The position numbers and the translations under genes were made by a program. The notes beneath the pieces were generated by a model. It was not told the origin of the DNA, did no database searches, and saw only the letters and a list, made by a program, of their open reading frames with translations. A stretch of DNA of 33,475 nucleotides from JAWXCE01 sp034440495. GTDB taxonomy: Bacteria; Pseudomonadota; Alphaproteobacteria; Rhizobiales; Rhodomicrobiaceae. The DNA lies in NCBI GenBank assembly GCA_034440495.1, contig JAWXCE010000019.1, positions 1 through 33,475 of the forward strand, given 5' to 3'. This document shows, piece after piece, positions 14,063 to 23,299 of the stretch (position 1 is its first letter; each line of letters begins with the position of its first letter).

Positions 14063-14839
14063 ATGGCGCTGATGGACACTGCGGAGCAAAAGCTCTCCGA
14101 CGACGACAGCCGCGTGATCGCCGCGACCGTGCTGGAGGAGCTGGCGCGCCGCCGCGTAACCCGCCAGCACTTGGCGCATCAGGCGAAAATAAGCCTCTCT
14201 ACGCTGGAGAAGGCGTTGTCCGGTCGCCGCCCGTTCACACTGGCGACCATGGTGCGGCTGGAGGAAGCGTTAGGTGTAACCTTGCGCCGCCGCAGTACGC
14301 CCCTGGCGCCGCCGCTACCCGTATCGAATGGCCTTGCGCCGGAAGCGCTTGGCTCTTATGCGCGACCTGCCATTTCGTGGATCGAGGGCGATTACCTAAC
14401 CTTGCGCCCCTCATTCAGCGAGCGCGAAGCGGTTTACGCCTATCTCACCGAAATCCGTTGGGATGACAGCGCCTCGAACCTGATTTTCAGCGAGGCGGGA
14501 AGGGTGGATGGCGAGTATTCGCAAAAGGGCGTCGTCTCCGCCCCGCACCAGTCCGGGCACATCTATTTTGTGACCAACAAACACGGGCAATACCGGCTCA
14601 TCATCGTCTCGCGCCCTACCATCAAGGGCGAGATGCATGGCATTCTAACCACACTGCAGGTCGGGCGAGGCGCGCAACTTACGCCCGTCGCGACGCCCAT
14701 CGCGCTCATCCCGGTGAAGAGCGTGGCGCGCGCGGAGTTCGGCCGCATCCTCGAGGGGCATGACTGCTACAACCATTATCGCGGCATGCTCAACCGCACC
14801 CTCAACGATAGCTTCGCCCTGTTCCTCACGGGGCAGTAA
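14063..14839 (+). CDS. XRE-type helix-turn-helix regulator with C-terminal sensor-like domain
   Basis: About 258 residues from the ATG at 14063, which has a GGGGACGG ribosome site; the frame is open back to an ATG at 13985, but those extra 26 residues look non-coding. Residues 15-75 form an XRE-type helix-turn-helix (TVLEELARRRVTRQHLAHQA, then KISLSTLEKALSGRRPF). A short proline-rich linker leads to a C-terminal domain of about 160 residues (YARPAISWIEGDYLTLRPSF to the end) with no family I can name. It probably binds a ligand or partner. The target genes are unknown; the mscS gene follows on the same strand after about 100 bases. Confidence 0.75.
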   Translation: MALMDTAEQKLSDDDSRVIAATVLEELARRRVTRQHLAHQAKISLSTLEKALSGRRPFTLATMVRLEEALGVTLRRRSTPLAPPLPVSNGLAPEALGSYARPAISWIEGDYLTLRPSFSEREAVYAYLTEIRWDDSASNLIFSEAGRVDGEYSQKGVVSAPHQSGHIYFVTNKHGQYRLIIVSRPTIKGEMHGILTTLQVGRGAQLTPVATPIALIPVKSVARAEFGRILEGHDCYNHYRGMLNRTLNDSFALFLTGQ

Positions 14840-14940
14840 CGGCGGTTGAAAGCCTTATTCTGCGCCAAATACAGGCCTAGACAACAAGCCAATATCATTA
14901 GAAAACCATTAAAATTTCATCGTTGATTGGAACGCGATCC

Positions 14941-17454
14941 ATGACCCGCGCCATAGTTTTACTGACGCTCGCCCTCGCATTTGCAGTTTTTCCCGTAAAG
15001 GCTCAAACGCCTCAGGCTCCCGGGCAACAGCAGGCAGCACCCACACCGCAGCAAACGGGGCCATCGCCGCAGCAGCGGCTGGAGGACGCGGCGCGCCAGA
15101 TCGGCGTCGATTTCGGGGCAACGATTGGCGCATGGACGACGACGCTGGAGCGCGTTGAAAACCTCATTAGCCGCGAGCCTATCCGAAACAGCGAGTTGGA
15201 CAAGTTCCGCGATCAGCTTGAGGGCGTGAAGCGCGCCATCGAGGCGTTCACCGGCCAAATACGCCCGCGTCTTGCGGACTCGAATGCGCAGGTGGAGAAA
15301 ATGGGTCCGGCGCCGAAAGCCGACCAGCCTCCGGAAGCGGAGCCAGTCGCCAAAACCCGCGCCGAGCTGACCGGCCAGCGCGACGCCCTCGACTCCTCTC
15401 TGAGAACCGCCGATGCACTGTGGACACGGGCCTCGCAGAACACGACGAAAATTCAGGATATCCGGCGACGCAAATTCACCGAGCAGTTGTTCGAGCGTTC
15501 ACCCAACGTGCTATCGCCCGCAACATGGGCGGATGCCCCAGCGCATATCGCCGCAAGCACCGTGAAGGCGTTGGGCGTCGTTGGCGCGTGGTGGACGGCG
15601 CTTGAATATCGCGCCGATGTCGTGCAACTCGCTTTGATCGCGCTGGGCATCATGGTGGCGCTGCTTGTTGCGGGTGTTCGCGGCATCGCGCATTTCCGCA
15701 CGTGGCCGGGAGAAGACCCGCCGTTCTGGCGCCGCACCGCGTCCGCTGCGTGGGTCATTTTGCTGCGCTCTGCGCCGCTGATTGCGCCGGTGCTGTTTTT
15801 CTATCACAGCATGGTGGCGCTGGAGGTGATGAGTCAGCCTGTTGAGCGCCTGCTTTACTCCGGCTCGCGGATGGTCGTCATTATCACGGCTGTCACCGCG
15901 CTCATTACCACGTTGCTATCGGCGGGGCGACCGAGGTGGCGGATTTTTCCGGCCTCCGAGAGCGCTGCGTCGCGCATCCGCTGGCTGGTCATCGCGCTCG
16001 CCTCGGTTTACAGCGTGAATCTGTTCGTCGGCACAATTACCCGTGTCGGCACTGCGCCGTTTGCTGTCACGCTGACTCAGACCTTTATCTCCAGCATCGT
16101 GTTCGCGCTGCTCGTCATCGCCATTCTGCGCACCCGGCTCGATCCGCCGGACATCGACGGTGCGCCGCAGCTCAATTGGCTTGGCGCGTTGCGAGTGCCC
16201 ATGTGGGGCATCGCCATCCTCATCCTGTTTACCGCGCTGACTGGCTATGTTCCGATGGCGCGCTTTATCTCCGCCCAACTTATCCTCACCGGCAGCCTGC
16301 TCGTCATCGTCTACCTTCTGCTGGTATGGGCCGATGCATTTGGCCAGGCAATGGGCGACGAAAACGCGCTGACCGGCAGCTGGCTGAAGCGCACGTTCGG
16401 GTTCGACCAGCGGCGGCGAGAGCAACTGGCGCTGCCGATCACGCTGTTCCTCAAGTTCGTTGTGCTGCTGCTAGCCGTTCCGCTCATCATGTTGCAATGG
16501 GGCTTTTACTGGAAAGACGTGCTGGACTGGCTGCGCAACCTGTTCTTCGGGTTTCAAGTGGGCAACACCCAAATTTCCATCGCGGCGATCCTCGCCTCGC
16601 TTATCGTGTTCATTGTCGGCTACTTTGCCTCGAAACTGTTCCAGAGTTGGCTCGACCGGCAGGTGCTCAAACCTTCTGGCATGTCTGGCGGCGCGCGAGA
16701 CAGCATCAAGACGGGTGTCGGCTACCTTGGCGTGTTCACGGCGGGCGTGTTCGCGTTTTCCTATGCCGGACTGGATTTGTCGAACCTTGCGATCATCGCG
16801 GGCGCGTTCTCGGTCGGCATCGGCTTCGGCCTGCAAAGCGTGATCTCCAACTTCGTTTCCGGCCTGATACTGCTGGCGGAGCGGCCGATCAAGGTGGGCG
16901 ACTGGGTCGTGGTGGGCGGCGAGGAGGGGCATGTGCGGCGCATCAGCGTGCGCTCCACGGAGATCGAGACGTTCGACAAAGCCAACGTGATCGTGCCGAA
17001 CTCGTACTTCATCACCGAGACCGTGAAGAACTGGACGCTGCACAACAACACGGGCCGCATCATCATCCCCGTCGGCGTCGATTACTCCAGCGACCCGGTG
17101 AAGGTGAAGGATGTTCTGCTACAGGTCGCGCGGGCGAATGGACACGTGATGACTGACCCGGCCCCGTTCGTCTACTTTGAGGATTTCGGCTCGGATGCGC
17201 TTAACTTCAAACTCTACGCATTCGTTTACAACATTAACAGCTCGCTGGGTGTGCGTACGGACTTGCGTATAGCCATCATGAAAGCCTTCCGCGAGCAGGG
17301 CATTGAGATGCCTTACCGCCAGACGGACATTCACATGAAAGGCATGGAGTGGCTGAAGGACGCCATTACCGCCTATGTCGAGAACGCCTCTGCGGCGAGC
17401 GCGGCCGACAATGGCGTCGCCCGTTCCGGCAATGGCCGCAAGGAGCCGCAGTGA
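14941..17454 (+). CDS. Large mechanosensitive channel, DUF3772-MscS type
   Basis: An inner-membrane channel of 837 residues that should open under membrane tension in osmotic downshock. ATG 14941 starts a signal peptide (AIVLLTLALAFAVFPVKA, then QTPQ); an upstream TTG at 14923 is less likely. A Gln/Pro-rich segment follows, then a periplasmic coiled region of the DUF3772 type (about 45-200), then around ten membrane helices. The pore helix and beta domain of MscS lie near residues 610-700: LAIIAGAFSVGIGFGLQSVI, SNFVSGLILLAERPIKVGDW and FDKANVIVPNSYFITE. The C-terminal alpha/beta domain ends with IEMPYRQTDIHMKG. The extended size resembles MscK or YnaI-like relatives and not plain MscS. Confidence 0.9.
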   Translation: MTRAIVLLTLALAFAVFPVKAQTPQAPGQQQAAPTPQQTGPSPQQRLEDAARQIGVDFGATIGAWTTTLERVENLISREPIRNSELDKFRDQLEGVKRAIEAFTGQIRPRLADSNAQVEKMGPAPKADQPPEAEPVAKTRAELTGQRDALDSSLRTADALWTRASQNTTKIQDIRRRKFTEQLFERSPNVLSPATWADAPAHIAASTVKALGVVGAWWTALEYRADVVQLALIALGIMVALLVAGVRGIAHFRTWPGEDPPFWRRTASAAWVILLRSAPLIAPVLFFYHSMVALEVMSQPVERLLYSGSRMVVIITAVTALITTLLSAGRPRWRIFPASESAASRIRWLVIALASVYSVNLFVGTITRVGTAPFAVTLTQTFISSIVFALLVIAILRTRLDPPDIDGAPQLNWLGALRVPMWGIAILILFTALTGYVPMARFISAQLILTGSLLVIVYLLLVWADAFGQAMGDENALTGSWLKRTFGFDQRRREQLALPITLFLKFVVLLLAVPLIMLQWGFYWKDVLDWLRNLFFGFQVGNTQISIAAILASLIVFIVGYFASKLFQSWLDRQVLKPSGMSGGARDSIKTGVGYLGVFTAGVFAFSYAGLDLSNLAIIAGAFSVGIGFGLQSVISNFVSGLILLAERPIKVGDWVVVGGEEGHVRRISVRSTEIETFDKANVIVPNSYFITETVKNWTLHNNTGRIIIPVGVDYSSDPVKVKDVLLQVARANGHVMTDPAPFVYFEDFGSDALNFKLYAFVYNINSSLGVRTDLRIAIMKAFREQGIEMPYRQTDIHMKGMEWLKDAITAYVENASAASAADNGVARSGNGRKEPQ

Positions 17455-17566
17455 ACGCTCGCGATGGTGCCACAAGACCCGCACTTTGTAGCGCCAAACT
17501 TGCGCCTTTGCATGCCATATCTGCTCTCTCTTTTACTCCCGCCCCATCTGTCTTCCCCGCTTACCC

Positions 17567-17645
17567 TGTCATCCCCGCGAAAGCGGGGATCCAGTCTTTC
17601 TTTGACAGACCAAAAAGGTGGATCCCCGCTTTCGCGGGGATGACA
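17567..17645. repeat. Perfect palindromic intergenic element (27-bp arms)
   Basis: The left arm 17567-17593 and right arm 17619-17645 are perfect reverse complements, 25 bases apart. Each arm is itself a hairpin of the form ATCCCCGC-GAAA-GCGGGGAT. This is the well-known element whose translation reads VIPAKAGIQ and WIPAFAGMT. Its right arm supplies the ATG (17640-17642) used as the likely start of the next gene. Confidence 0.92.
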
Positions 17646-18602
17646 ATAGGTGTAACGCGGATTATCAGTGCTGGGATGCTAGCTGGCGTTATCAGCTTTC
17701 AATCGGCGGCGCGGGCGGATGAGGCGTTCATCGTTAACCAGATCAGCGAGGACGTGAGCGTCGTCGATCTGGAGGCGGGCAAAGTCGTTGCCACAATCCC
17801 CATCGGCGGCAAGCCGGCGGGCATTGCGGTCTCGGCGGACGGATCGCGGGCCTATGTCACAAGCCCAGAAGGAAATTATGTCTCCGTCATCGACGCCGGC
17901 GCGCGCCGCGTTTTGCGCCGCATTGAGGTGGGAAGCGCGCCCCTCGGCGTCGCTGTCGATGCAAGCGGCAAGCGCATTTTCGTGGCGCCATGGCACTCTG
18001 CGGAAGTGCATGCAATCGATGCGGAGACGGGGCAAATCACTGGTACGGCGCAGGTCGGGCAATCGCCGTCGGGCGTGGCTGTAACCCCGGACGGGAGGCT
18101 GCTATTGACGACCGACCGCGACAGCGACCAAATCTCAATCATCGACGCGGCGACGATGCAAATGCTAGCCGCGATCAAAACCGGCGCACGGCCCTTCGGA
18201 CTCACCGTCAGTGCGGAGGGCACGCGCGCATACACCGCTAATGTGGGTTCGAACGATGTTACGGTGATCGACATCGGCGAGCGCAGCGTCGTGGGAACGG
18301 TTAAAGTCGGGGAGCGGCCTTACGCCGTAGCGATTGCTGGCCGTCGAGCTTTCGTCACAAACCAATACGCCTCCACGGTAAGCGTCTTCGACACGGAAAC
18401 ATTGGAGCCAGTCGCCGTGATTAACGGCGGATATTATCCGGAGGGGGTAACAACCAGCCGCGATGGGGGCAGCGTGTATGTGGCGAACTGGGAGTCCAAT
18501 ACGTTGAGCGTGATTAGCGCGGAGACCCTAAAGGTAACGGCGGAAGTCACCGTGGGCGACGGGCCGCGCGCGTTTGGCCAGTTCATCCGCCGCACGCCAT
18601 AA
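17640..18602 (+). CDS. Secreted YVTN-type beta-propeller protein
   Basis: About 320 residues. I chose ATG 17640 because it starts a good signal peptide (VTRIISAGMLAGVISFQSAA, cut after ARA); a longer frame, with a GTG at 17451 overlapping the mscS stop, would bury this signal behind translated repeat. The mature protein has seven YVTN-like blades of about 42 residues, each with an AVSADGSRAYVTS-like strand and a VSVIDAGARRV-like strand, giving a seven-bladed propeller. Such periplasmic propellers bind partners or act as scaffolds, and no enzymatic residues are evident. The start codon lies inside a palindromic repeat. The gene lies on the same strand as mscS and may be read with it. Confidence 0.82.
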   Translation: MTIGVTRIISAGMLAGVISFQSAARADEAFIVNQISEDVSVVDLEAGKVVATIPIGGKPAGIAVSADGSRAYVTSPEGNYVSVIDAGARRVLRRIEVGSAPLGVAVDASGKRIFVAPWHSAEVHAIDAETGQITGTAQVGQSPSGVAVTPDGRLLLTTDRDSDQISIIDAATMQMLAAIKTGARPFGLTVSAEGTRAYTANVGSNDVTVIDIGERSVVGTVKVGERPYAVAIAGRRAFVTNQYASTVSVFDTETLEPVAVINGGYYPEGVTTSRDGGSVYVANWESNTLSVISAETLKVTAEVTVGDGPRAFGQFIRRTP

Positions 18603-18603
18603 A

Positions 18604-18627
18604 AAACGGGCTCCGAAGAGCCCGTTT
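18604..18627. terminator. Bidirectional terminator between convergent genes
   Basis: AAACGGGCTC (18604-18613) and GAGCCCGTTT (18618-18627) form a perfect 10-bp stem with a CGAA loop. On the minus strand it is followed by six T, a strong signal for the PRC-barrel gene. On the plus strand the T run is only three, weaker for the propeller gene. Confidence 0.85.
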
Positions 18628-18637
18628 GATGTGTCGA

Positions 18638-19000
18638 TCACGCCCAGTATGGCGGTACTTGGTAATAATCGTACACCCGTTTTTCGCCGTCGCGCGTGCC
18701 CCAGCTATCGTCGGTGAAGCTTGGTGCGTCTTTGAGTTGGTCTTCGGTAACGCCGGTCACATAGCCTTCAAGGCTCGTGTCATATTTTAGTGCCGCCCAC
18801 GGCACGGGATAATGGCTGTGGCCGAGGCCGAGAAAACCGCCGAAGCTGACAACGGCGTAACTGATTTTGCCCGTCACCTTGTCGATCATCAGGTGATCGA
18901 TCTTACCGATTTTGTCCCGATCAACGCCGTACACATCCGTATCTTCTACGTCCTCGCTGGAGATCAGCTGATGATTGGGATGGATTGTTGAACTCGCCAT
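18638..19000 (-). CDS. PRC-barrel domain protein, stress type
   Basis: 120 residues from ATG 19000, which has an AAGGAAAC ribosome site; a longer frame to 19078 would run through the promoter. The PRC-barrel fold spans about residues 10-80, with LISSEDVEDTDVYGVDRDKI, then GKIDHLMIDKVTGKISYAVV and FGGFLGLGHSHYPVPWAALK. A tail with VYDYYQVPPYW follows. Small PRC-barrel proteins of this kind are common in alphaproteobacteria and often belong to the EcfG general-stress regulon, which fits the GGAAC promoter upstream. They are cytoplasmic; the biochemical role is unclear. Confidence 0.88.
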   Translation of the reverse strand: MASSTIHPNHQLISSEDVEDTDVYGVDRDKIGKIDHLMIDKVTGKISYAVVSFGGFLGLGHSHYPVPWAALKYDTSLEGYVTGVTEDQLKDAPSFTDDSWGTRDGEKRVYDYYQVPPYWA

Positions 19001-19036
19001 GGTTTGTTTCCTTCCATCAAATTTCGATGGAGCTAG

Positions 19037-19061
19037 AACCGGAAGCGACGGTTTTTGTTCC
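19037..19061 (-). promoter_or_regulatory. EcfG-type general-stress promoter for the PRC-barrel gene
   Basis: On the minus strand GGAAC (19061-19057) is followed by a 16-base spacer and GGTT (19040-19037), equivalent to N17-GTT. It lies 37 bases before the PRC-barrel start codon. This is the third match of this form in the window, and all three stand just upstream of stress-like genes. Confidence 0.72.
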
Positions 19062-19074
19062 TTGCCGCCCGGCG

Positions 19075-19649
19075 TCATTCCTGTCGGTACATATCCCCTG
19101 TGCAGTTGAGGTACGTCGCCCGCACATTCTGCGGCAGCGGCCCTTTCACTTCGATTTCAATTCGTTGGCCATCGCTCTCGAATCTGCAACCCTCGGCCGG
19201 TTTAGCATCTTTTAGTGTGGTTATAATAATCGCGCGAAAGCCACGCAGCATAAAATACTGGATATCTTACGCCGCTTTATCCGATGTGGCCGGAGCAATG
19301 CCTGCGAAGGGGCTACTTTTGCTTCGTCATGAGATTGCCCAAACGGCAACCATGTCTGAATGCCGCTAGGGGGAACTAGCGAGCCGTCCGCGCTAAATCG
19401 GTTGATCTCGAAAAAGAAAGTCGTCCCCGGTGGGTTGCGCTTGATGCCCGATCTTACTTCAAACCGCTCTGTATTGAAAACGGCTGAGGCTACAAACCCG
19501 CATGTGGCAACTTGGCCCTTATCGAGTTCGACGAGAGGCAAAATGGTTTCAGCAGGGAGGGTTTCTTTTGAGAGATAAGATTAGGCTGACTGCGCTCCAA
19601 GGCAGAAGAAGAGTAGCGCTGCAAATAGAGCTTTTGACATAGAAGTCAT
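19075..19649 (-). pseudogene. Broken gene for a secreted protein of unknown function
   Basis: From ATG 19649 (GGCGGAG ribosome site) the minus strand encodes a signal peptide (MTSMSKALFAALLFFCLGAQ, then SA) and at once meets TAA (19583-19581). The same frame continues with SYLSKETLPAETILPLVELD, then ATCGFVASAVFNTERFEVRS and TTFFFEINRFSADG. Near 19320 the reading must shift frame to continue as FAGIAPATSDKAA, then TAA (19269-19267), then DIQYFMLRGFRAIIITTLKD and an ordered tail ending NCTGDMYRQE with a normal stop at 19075. The parts join into one plausible small periplasmic protein. Two stops and one frameshift argue for loss, unless the assembly is poor here. Confidence 0.65.
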
Positions 19650-19788
19650 TAGCTCCGCCCGGTTTGATTGTCCATCGCTCAACGTGTAAGTTGCTCCTTA
19701 TGACCTAACCCACCTCATTAAGCGGGATGATTTATCCGGCGGAATTAGCCACACTCACCGCAATAGCAATCGTCGTTAAAGGGTGCCC

Positions 19789-22700
19789 ATGAAAATCAAG
19801 CGCCTGCTCGCTGCCAACCGCTCTGAAATCGCTATCCGCATTTTCCGCGCCGCCGCCGAGATGGGCATCCGCACCATTGGCATTTATGCGGAGGAGGACA
19901 AGCTCTCGCTGCACCGCTTCAAGGCGGACGAGGCCTATCAGATCGGGCGCGGCAAGGGGCCGATCGAGGCGTATCTTTCGATCGATGAGGTGTTGCGCGT
20001 CGCCAAGGAGGCCCACGCCGACGCCATTCACCCCGGCTACGGCTTTCTGTCGGAAAGCCCGGAATTCGCTGAGGCCTGCGCGGCCGAGGGCATCATTTTC
20101 ATCGGCCCCAGCCCCGACACGATGCGCACGTTGGGCAACAAGGTCGCGGCGCGCAATCTCGCCGTCTCCGTCGGCGTGCCCGTAATGCCCGCGACCGATC
20201 CGCTGCCCGACGATGCGGACGAGATCAAACGGCTGGCCGCGGGCGTCGGCTATCCGTTGATGCTGAAAGCCTCGTGGGGCGGCGGCGGGCGCGGCATGCG
20301 GCCCATCGAGGGCGAAGCTGGCCTGATCGACGCGGTAATGAGCGCCAAGCGCGAAGCGCAATCGGCGTTTGGCAAGGACGAGGTGTATCTGGAGAAGCTG
20401 GTGCGCCGCGCCCGCCATGTCGAGGTGCAGTTGCTCGGCGACCGCCACGATCACCTTGTGCATCTGTTCGAGCGCGACTGCTCTATCCAGCGCCGCCACC
20501 AGAAAGTCATCGAGCGCGCGCCGGCACCCTACATCGACGAAACCACGCGGGCGGCGCTGTGCGAGGCCGCGCTGAAAATCGGCGTCGCGACGAATTACAT
20601 CGGCGCTGGCACGGTCGAGTTCCTTATGGACGCTGACACCGGCGCGTTTTACTTCATCGAGGTCAATCCGCGCATTCAGGTGGAGCACACCGTCACCGAG
20701 GTCGTAACCGGCATCGACATCGTGAAGGCGCAAATCCGCATCGCCGAAGGACTGGAGATCGGCAAGTTCGAGGAAACCGGCGTGCCGCCGCAGGCTGAAA
20801 TCCGCCTCAACGGCCACGCCATGCAATGCCGCATCACCACCGAAAACCCCGAGAACAATTTTATCCCCGATTACGGCCGCATCACCGCCTATCGCGGCGC
20901 GTTCGGCTTTGGCATCCGGGTGGATGGCGGCACGGCTTATTCCGGCGCGGTCGTCACCCGGTTTTACGATCCGCTGCTGGAGAAGGTGACCGCCTGGGCG
21001 CCGACGCCGGAGGAAGTGATCGCCCGCATGGATCGGGCTTTGCGCGAATACCGCATCCGGGGCGTCGCAACCAACCTGTCGTTTCTGGAATCGGTGATGC
21101 GTCACCCGAAATTCACCGCCAGCGAATACACGACGCGCTTCATCGACGAAACGCCCGAGCTGTTCACGGCGGAAAAACGGCAGGATCGCGCAACGAAACT
21201 TCTAACCTACATCGCCGATGTGAGCGTCAACGGACATCCGGAGATGAAGGGCAGGGCGAAGCCGCCCGCCGAGGTGATGAAGCCGGTTTTGCCCAACATC
21301 AGCGGCTCGCCGCTGCCGGGTGCCAAGCAAACGTTCGATCAGCTCGGGCCGAAGGCGTTCGCGGAGTGGATGCGGGCGCAAAAGCGCGTGCTCATCACCG
21401 ATACGACAATGCGTGACAGCCACCAATCGCTGCTCGCCACGCGCATGCGCACCTATGACATCGTCGCGGTGGCGGACGCCTACGCCAGCGGCCTGCCTGA
21501 GCTTTTCTCGCTGGAGTGCTGGGGCGGCGCCACCTTTGACGTCGCCATGCGGTTCCTCTCGGAAGACCCATGGGAGCGCCTCGCCGCCATTCGCGAGCGC
21601 GCGCCAAACATCCTCACGCAGATGCTACTGCGCGGGGCGAACGGCGTCGGATATACGAACTACCCGGACAACGTGGTGCGCTATTTCGTAAGCCAGACCG
21701 CCAAAGCGGGCATGGATATTTTCCGCATTTTCGATTGCCTGAACTGGGTGGAGAATATGCGCGTCGCCATTGACGCGGTTAATGAGGCGGGCAAACTAGC
21801 GGAAGGTGCGTTCTGCTATACCGGCGATATTCTCGACCCTGACCGCGCGAAATACTCCCTGAAATATTACGTCGATCTCGCCAAGGAGCTGGAGGCGACC
21901 GGCTGCACCATTCTAGGCGTGAAGGACATGGCGGGGCTGCTTAAACCCGCCGCCGCCCGCGTGCTTATCACGGCGCTCAAAGACGAGGTCGGCATTCCCA
22001 TCCACCTGCATACGCACGACACCTCCGGCATATCTGGCGCGACTGTGCTCGCCGCCATAGATGCGGGCGTGGACGCCGTGGATGCGGCGATGGATGCCAT
22101 GTCCGGCGGCACCTCGCAGCCCTGCCTTGGCTCGCTGGTGGAAGCTTTGCGCCATACGGATCGTGAAACCGGGCTAAACCCGGAAACCATCCGCGAAATC
22201 AGCTTTTACTGGGAGGCCGTGCGGCTAAAATACGCTGCCTTCGAAAGCGATTTGAAGTCCGGCGCGTCTGAAGTTTACCTACACGAAATGCCCGGCGGGC
22301 AATTCACCAACCTGAAAGAGCAGGCGCGCTCGCTCGGGCTGGAAGCCCGTTGGCACGATGTCGCGCGGGCGTATCGTGAGGCGAACGACATGTTCGGCGA
22401 TATCGTGAAAGTGACGCCATCCTCCAAAGTCGTCGGCGATATGGCGCTGATTATGGTGAGTCAGGGCTTATCCGCCGCAGACGTGCTCGATCCGGCACGC
22501 GATGTCGCGTTCCCGGCCTCCGTCATCGACATGCTGCGAGGCGATCTGGGGCAGCCGCCGGGAGGCTGGCCAGATGCATTGCAGCAAAAAGCGCTTAAGG
22601 GTGAGACGCCGATCACCGTGCGGCCCGGATCGCTGCTTGCGCCCGCCGACCTCGCCGCTGAGCGCGCCGACGCGGAGAAGCGCTGCGGGCGGCCGTTATC

Positions 22701-23229
22701 GGATGACGACCTGGCGTCCTCGCTGATGTATCCCAAAGTGTTCGCCGACTTCTGCGGTATGGAGAACAAATACGGCCCTGTTTCGGTGCTGCCGACGCCG
22801 ATATTTTTCTACGGCATGTCGGTGGGCGAGGAGATCGCCGTCGCCATCGAGCGCGGCAAGACGCTGCTCATCCGCCTGCAGGCCATCGGCGAGACGGACG
22901 AGGAGGGCATGTGCCGCGTATTTTTCGAGCTTAACGGCCAGCCGCGCATCATCCGCGCTCCGAATCGTGCGGCGGTCGCAATTCTGCCCGCGCGCCGCAA
23001 GGCGGAAGACGGCAATGACGGTCATGTGGCGGCGCCAATGCCGGGACTTATATCAACGCTGAATGTCAAAGAAGGCCAGCAGGTGAAGGCGGGCGACGTA
23101 CTGCTCGCCATTGAGGCGATGAAAATGGAGACCGCGCTGCATTCTCCGCGCGATGGCAAGGTGGCGGAAATCCTCATCAACCGTGGCAGCCCTATCGACG
23201 CTAAAGATTTACTCGTCGTGCTGGAGTGA
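19789..23229 (+). CDS. pyc: Pyruvate carboxylase
   Basis: Biotin enzyme that makes oxaloacetate from pyruvate, bicarbonate and ATP, refilling the TCA cycle. At 1146 residues it is the full single-chain form. Biotin carboxylase occupies about 1-450 (AANRSEIAIRIFRAAAEMGI at the start, ATP-grasp glycine loop KASWGGGGRGMR, EVNPRIQVEHTVTE). Carboxyltransferase occupies about 530-800 (ITDTTMRDSHQSLLATRMR, GVKDMAGLLKP, HLHTHDTSG). The biotinyl domain at the end has EAMKMET with biotinylated Lys1112. ATG 19789 has an AAAGGG ribosome site; GTG 19783 is the alternative. The gene stands alone between a broken gene and the nitrate cluster. Confidence 0.96.
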   Translation: MKIKRLLAANRSEIAIRIFRAAAEMGIRTIGIYAEEDKLSLHRFKADEAYQIGRGKGPIEAYLSIDEVLRVAKEAHADAIHPGYGFLSESPEFAEACAAEGIIFIGPSPDTMRTLGNKVAARNLAVSVGVPVMPATDPLPDDADEIKRLAAGVGYPLMLKASWGGGGRGMRPIEGEAGLIDAVMSAKREAQSAFGKDEVYLEKLVRRARHVEVQLLGDRHDHLVHLFERDCSIQRRHQKVIERAPAPYIDETTRAALCEAALKIGVATNYIGAGTVEFLMDADTGAFYFIEVNPRIQVEHTVTEVVTGIDIVKAQIRIAEGLEIGKFEETGVPPQAEIRLNGHAMQCRITTENPENNFIPDYGRITAYRGAFGFGIRVDGGTAYSGAVVTRFYDPLLEKVTAWAPTPEEVIARMDRALREYRIRGVATNLSFLESVMRHPKFTASEYTTRFIDETPELFTAEKRQDRATKLLTYIADVSVNGHPEMKGRAKPPAEVMKPVLPNISGSPLPGAKQTFDQLGPKAFAEWMRAQKRVLITDTTMRDSHQSLLATRMRTYDIVAVADAYASGLPELFSLECWGGATFDVAMRFLSEDPWERLAAIRERAPNILTQMLLRGANGVGYTNYPDNVVRYFVSQTAKAGMDIFRIFDCLNWVENMRVAIDAVNEAGKLAEGAFCYTGDILDPDRAKYSLKYYVDLAKELEATGCTILGVKDMAGLLKPAAARVLITALKDEVGIPIHLHTHDTSGISGATVLAAIDAGVDAVDAAMDAMSGGTSQPCLGSLVEALRHTDRETGLNPETIREISFYWEAVRLKYAAFESDLKSGASEVYLHEMPGGQFTNLKEQARSLGLEARWHDVARAYREANDMFGDIVKVTPSSKVVGDMALIMVSQGLSAADVLDPARDVAFPASVIDMLRGDLGQPPGGWPDALQQKALKGETPITVRPGSLLAPADLAAERADAEKRCGRPLSDDDLASSLMYPKVFADFCGMENKYGPVSVLPTPIFFYGMSVGEEIAVAIERGKTLLIRLQAIGETDEEGMCRVFFELNGQPRIIRAPNRAAVAILPARRKAEDGNDGHVAAPMPGLISTLNVKEGQQVKAGDVLLAIEAMKMETALHSPRDGKVAEILINRGSPIDAKDLLVVLE

Positions 23230-23245
23230 CCGTCGGCGATCAACC

Positions 23246-23299
23246 TTGTTGCAAGCTCTGTTGCGGCGCCGCATACTTGTGTGCGTTGCAACAATTTTT
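23246..23299 (+). terminator. Terminator-like hairpin between pyc and nasT
   Basis: TTGTTGCAA (23246-23254) and TTGCAACAA (23286-23294) are a perfect 9-bp inverted repeat followed directly by five T (23295-23299). The 31-base loop holds its own palindrome, GCGGCGCCGC. It probably ends the pyc transcript. A role as leader structure for nasT is possible because it sits just before that gene. Confidence 0.6.

Noticed and set aside
15936..17156. A 406-codon plus-strand open frame inside the MscS gene
   Set aside because: It is an alternate frame of a strongly conserved membrane protein and shows only Arg/His-rich noise.
19732..21105. A 457-codon minus-strand open frame over the start of pyruvate carboxylase
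   Set aside because: It lies opposite the biotin carboxylase domain and has the biased composition of an antisense shadow.
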